64,000 nucleotides of DNA from Rubellimicrobium mesophilum DSM 19309 (GTDB taxonomy: Bacteria > Pseudomonadota > Alphaproteobacteria > Rhodobacterales > Rhodobacteraceae). The stretch spans positions 27,425 through 91,424 of the forward strand of contig NZ_KK088557.1 in assembly GCF_000600335.2 (NCBI RefSeq). Reading direction: 5' to 3'. The notes below the pieces were generated by a model. That model did no database searches. It was not told the origin of the DNA and saw only the letters and a program-made list of their open reading frames with translations. Positions 62,411 through 64,000 of the stretch are shown here, in pieces. The translations under genes and the position numbers were made by a program. Positions within the stretch are counted from its first letter, which is position 1; the number at the start of each line of letters is the position of its first letter.

Positions 62411-63106
62411 TCAGCCCTCCTTGCCGTAGACCACCTGCTGTGCCGCGCCCGCGCCCAGCAGGTAGAAGGACGTGAGCGTCAGCCCCCATTTCACCAGGCC
62501 ATGGGGATCGAAGTTCTCCCAGGCCGCCCAGGCCGCGAAGACGACCCAGAGCGCCGTCACCGGCTGCGTCACCGCCCGCCACCGCTCGGTCCGCATCGGG
62601 TGGACGAACTTCACGGGCAGGAACATGACGATGGCCAGCACCGTCACCAGCACCACGATGACCCAGAAGTTGGGCTCCCAGGCGAAGAGTACCAGCACCA
62701 CCATGTTCCAGCAGCCCGGGAAGCCCGAGAAGCTGTTGTCCTTGGTCTTCATCCGCGTGTCGGCGAAGTAGAGCGCCGAGGTGAAGGTGATGACGATGAT
62801 CCCGAACCAGCCGGTCCAGCCGCCCATCAGCCCCGAGTTGAACAGCGCGTAGGCCGGGACGAAGACGTAGGTCAGGTAATCGACCACGAGGTCCATCAGC
62901 ACCCCGTCGAACACGGGCGCATGGCGCTTGACCTCGTAGCGCCGCGCCAGCGGCCCATCCACCCCGTCCACGACCAGCGCCACGACGAGCCAGAGGAACA
63001 TCATGTTCCAGTCCCGCTGCACCGCCTCCAGCATCGCGAGCATGGCCCAGACGGCCCCGGTGGCGGTGAGGAGATGGACGGCGAGGGCTTTCTGGGCGTC
63101 GGTCAT
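62411..63106 (-). CDS. pcs: Phosphatidylcholine synthase
   Basis: A 231-residue integral membrane CDP-alcohol phosphatidyltransferase that condenses CDP-diacylglycerol with choline. The family motif is seen as VDGVDGPLARRYEV, then FDGVLMDLVVDYLTYV (the three Asp residues of D-G-x2-A-R-x8-G-x3-D-x3-D). About eight hydrophobic helices follow the pattern of alphaproteobacterial Pcs. ATG 63106 (MTDAQKALAVHLLT) starts the conserved region. It stands alone. Confidence 0.9.
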   Translation of the reverse strand: MTDAQKALAVHLLTATGAVWAMLAMLEAVQRDWNMMFLWLVVALVVDGVDGPLARRYEVKRHAPVFDGVLMDLVVDYLTYVFVPAYALFNSGLMGGWTGWFGIIVITFTSALYFADTRMKTKDNSFSGFPGCWNMVVLVLFAWEPNFWVIVVLVTVLAIVMFLPVKFVHPMRTERWRAVTQPVTALWVVFAAWAAWENFDPHGLVKWGLTLTSFYLLGAGAAQQVVYGKEG

Positions 63107-63185
63107 GCGGGCCGTGATGCCGCATCGAGGCGGGCGGGGCAAGCGCGGGCTTGGGTCGGGCCCCGATCCGCGCTCCGCCCTCCCC

Positions 63186-63211
63186 GGAACCGGGACGGGC
63201 AGAGCCGCGTT
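63186..63211 (+). promoter_or_regulatory. EcfG-type promoter upstream of the SnoaL-like gene
   Basis: GGAAC (63186-63190), 17 bases, CGTT (63208-63211), 26 bases before the ATG. Exact match to the EcfG pattern with the longer spacing. Confidence 0.7.
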
Positions 63212-63237
63212 CGGGCCCGGGCATTCCAGGGGTCGAC

Positions 63238-63642
63238 ATGGCCGAGGACTTCGATGGCTTCCTGCAACGCCGCGAGGCAGCGGCGCGCGCCTACACCACC
63301 GGCGACCCGGCTCCTCTCCTCGCCATGACCGCCGCCGAGGGCCAGGTCACCTTCCTCGATCCGGGGGGCAACGCCCTCCAGGGCGCCCAGCCCGTGCGGA
63401 TCAGCTTCGCCGAGGGCTCCGCCATGTTCGGCCCGTCCACGACGACGCGTTTCGAGGTCCTCGACTCCGGAGCCTCGGGCGACCTCGCCTGGTGGACCGG
63501 CTTCCAGTTGGCCGAGGCCGAGCTGAAGGGCCAGCCGGGCCACGTCCCCATGCGCCTCCGCATCACCGAGGTGTTCCGGCGCTCCGGCGGGGCCTGGCTC
63601 CTCGTCCATCGCCACGCCAGCCAGGCGTCCGAGAGCCGATAG
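63238..63642 (+). CDS. SnoaL/DUF4440-like NTF2-fold protein
   Basis: A 134-residue protein with the NTF2-like alpha-beta cone pattern: an N-terminal helix (FDGFLQRREAAARAYTTGDP), a beta strand with FLDPGGNALQGAQPV, and C-terminal strands MRLRITEVFRRSGGAWLLVH ending with RHAS. Such proteins are cyclases, isomerases or ligand-binding proteins of often unknown role. An exact EcfG promoter lies 26 bases upstream of the ATG, so it is probably stress-induced. Confidence 0.8.
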   Translation: MAEDFDGFLQRREAAARAYTTGDPAPLLAMTAAEGQVTFLDPGGNALQGAQPVRISFAEGSAMFGPSTTTRFEVLDSGASGDLAWWTGFQLAEAELKGQPGHVPMRLRITEVFRRSGGAWLLVHRHASQASESR

Positions 63643-63729
63643 GCTCGGACGGCCGAAGGGTCCCGGCGCATCCGGGCCTCATCCCTCCGGCAACGCGTCC
63701 GCCCAGCGCGCCCCTCGACCAGACCCCCC

Positions 63730-63936
63730 AGGGTGGGGCTCCACTCCGCCCCGCGACGCCAGAGCCAGGCGCAGCCCGTCCGCTCGGCGCAGGATGCCGG
63801 CACGCACCGCGCCAATGCCGATTCGCCCCTCCGCGTAGTGGCGTGGGACCCCGCCCCGCAGGGGGACGCAACACCCTCGCCGGCCAACTTCCCTCGCCGG
63901 ATCAGCGCCTTGCCCCCGGGGTGTTGCGTCGCCCCA
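63730..63936. repeat. Nested inverted and direct repeats in the last intergenic region
   Basis: GACGCAACACCC (63865-63876) and GGGTGTTGCGTC (63919-63930) are a perfect inverted pair around a 42-base loop. The loop holds a direct repeat CCTCGCCGG (63875 and 63892). Upstream, GGGTGGGGCTCCACTCCGCC and GGGACCCCGCCCC look like a decayed relative of the CGTAGGG palindromes. No gene is supported between 63643 and 64000. Confidence 0.5.
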
Positions 63937-63955
63937 CCCCCCACCGAACGCCGCG

Positions 63956-63984
63956 TTTACCGCTCGTTAACCCCGCTCCGGCAT
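63956..63984 (+). promoter_or_regulatory. CtrA-like box and promoter at the right edge
   Basis: TTTA-N7-TTAA (63956-63970) followed after the same 17-base spacing by CGGCAT (63979-63984) reproduces the architecture of the promoters at 19853 and 42852. Just downstream CTGAT-CCGC-ATCAG forms a hairpin. Whatever it drives lies outside the window. Confidence 0.45.
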
Positions 63985-64000
63985 CCTGATCCGCATCAGA

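Overview
The window is GC-rich with strongly GC-biased third codon positions, dense operons joined by ATGA/GTGA overlaps, and few intergenic gaps. The gene set (phosphatidylcholine synthase, a DUF2793 protein, HpnC/D/E squalene enzymes, an EcfG-type sigma factor, HWE kinase, and TTAA-N7-TTAA boxes of the CtrA type) points to an alphaproteobacterium, most likely Rhodobacterales and probably pigmented. No tRNA, rRNA, insertion sequence or CRISPR array was seen.

Layout. 0.1-9.5 kb: a hybrid sensor kinase, a serralysin-like RTX protease, and capsule/exopolysaccharide export parts (ABC permease, outer-membrane export protein, ATPase) around a tail-fibre-like DUF2793 protein. 9.5-14.6 kb: a DUF4142 protein, a patatin lipase, and inositol/sugar catabolism (Gfo/Idh/MocA dehydrogenase, HpaI-type aldolase, IolE). 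14.6-18.7 kb: signalling (two single-domain response regulators, EcfG-like sigma factor, Crp/Fnr regulator, HWE kinase). 18.8-29.6 kb: an isoprenoid block with type 2 IPP isomerase, HpnC/D/E (squalene), and CrtN, CrtP, acyltransferase, CrtQ-like glycosyltransferase and aldehyde dehydrogenase; together a C30 carotenoid ester/glycoside pathway that starts from squalene. 29.8-33.4 kb: stress genes (DUF892, QueF, SDR, small acidic protein, CYP152-type P450). 33.5-42.6 kb: a glycan locus with CgeB glycosyltransferase, nucleotidyltransferase, PIG-L deacetylase, GT4, CelD acetyltransferase, two methyltransferases, a phosphatase, a glycoside hydrolase-like protein and myo-inositol-phosphate synthase. 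43-62 kb: aromatic catabolism from tryptophan via kynurenine, anthranilate and anthraniloyl-CoA to beta-oxidation, with a polar amino acid transporter and indolepyruvate:ferredoxin oxidoreductase. 62.4-64 kb: phosphatidylcholine synthase and a SnoaL-like protein.

Regulation links distant parts. Exact GGAAC-N16/17-CGTT promoters (EcfG general-stress type) precede the SDR, the small protein/P450 operon, the phosphatase-to-Ino1 operon and the SnoaL gene; near matches precede the DUF4142 gene and the CgeB operon. Two nearly identical elements, each a CtrA-like box and promoter followed by a conserved 49-bp sequence, sit in convergent intergenic gaps at 19.9 and 42.9 kb and look like paralogous small RNAs. 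A family of long palindromes (CGTAGGG...CCCTACG) marks operon ends, and its arms supply TAG stop codons to several flanking genes.

About 28 single-base frameshifts break otherwise well-conserved genes, mostly in G or C runs and concentrated at 1.8-8.4 kb and 34.9-61.2 kb. I read these mainly as assembly errors. Each such gene is given as one reconstructed span with the break position stated.
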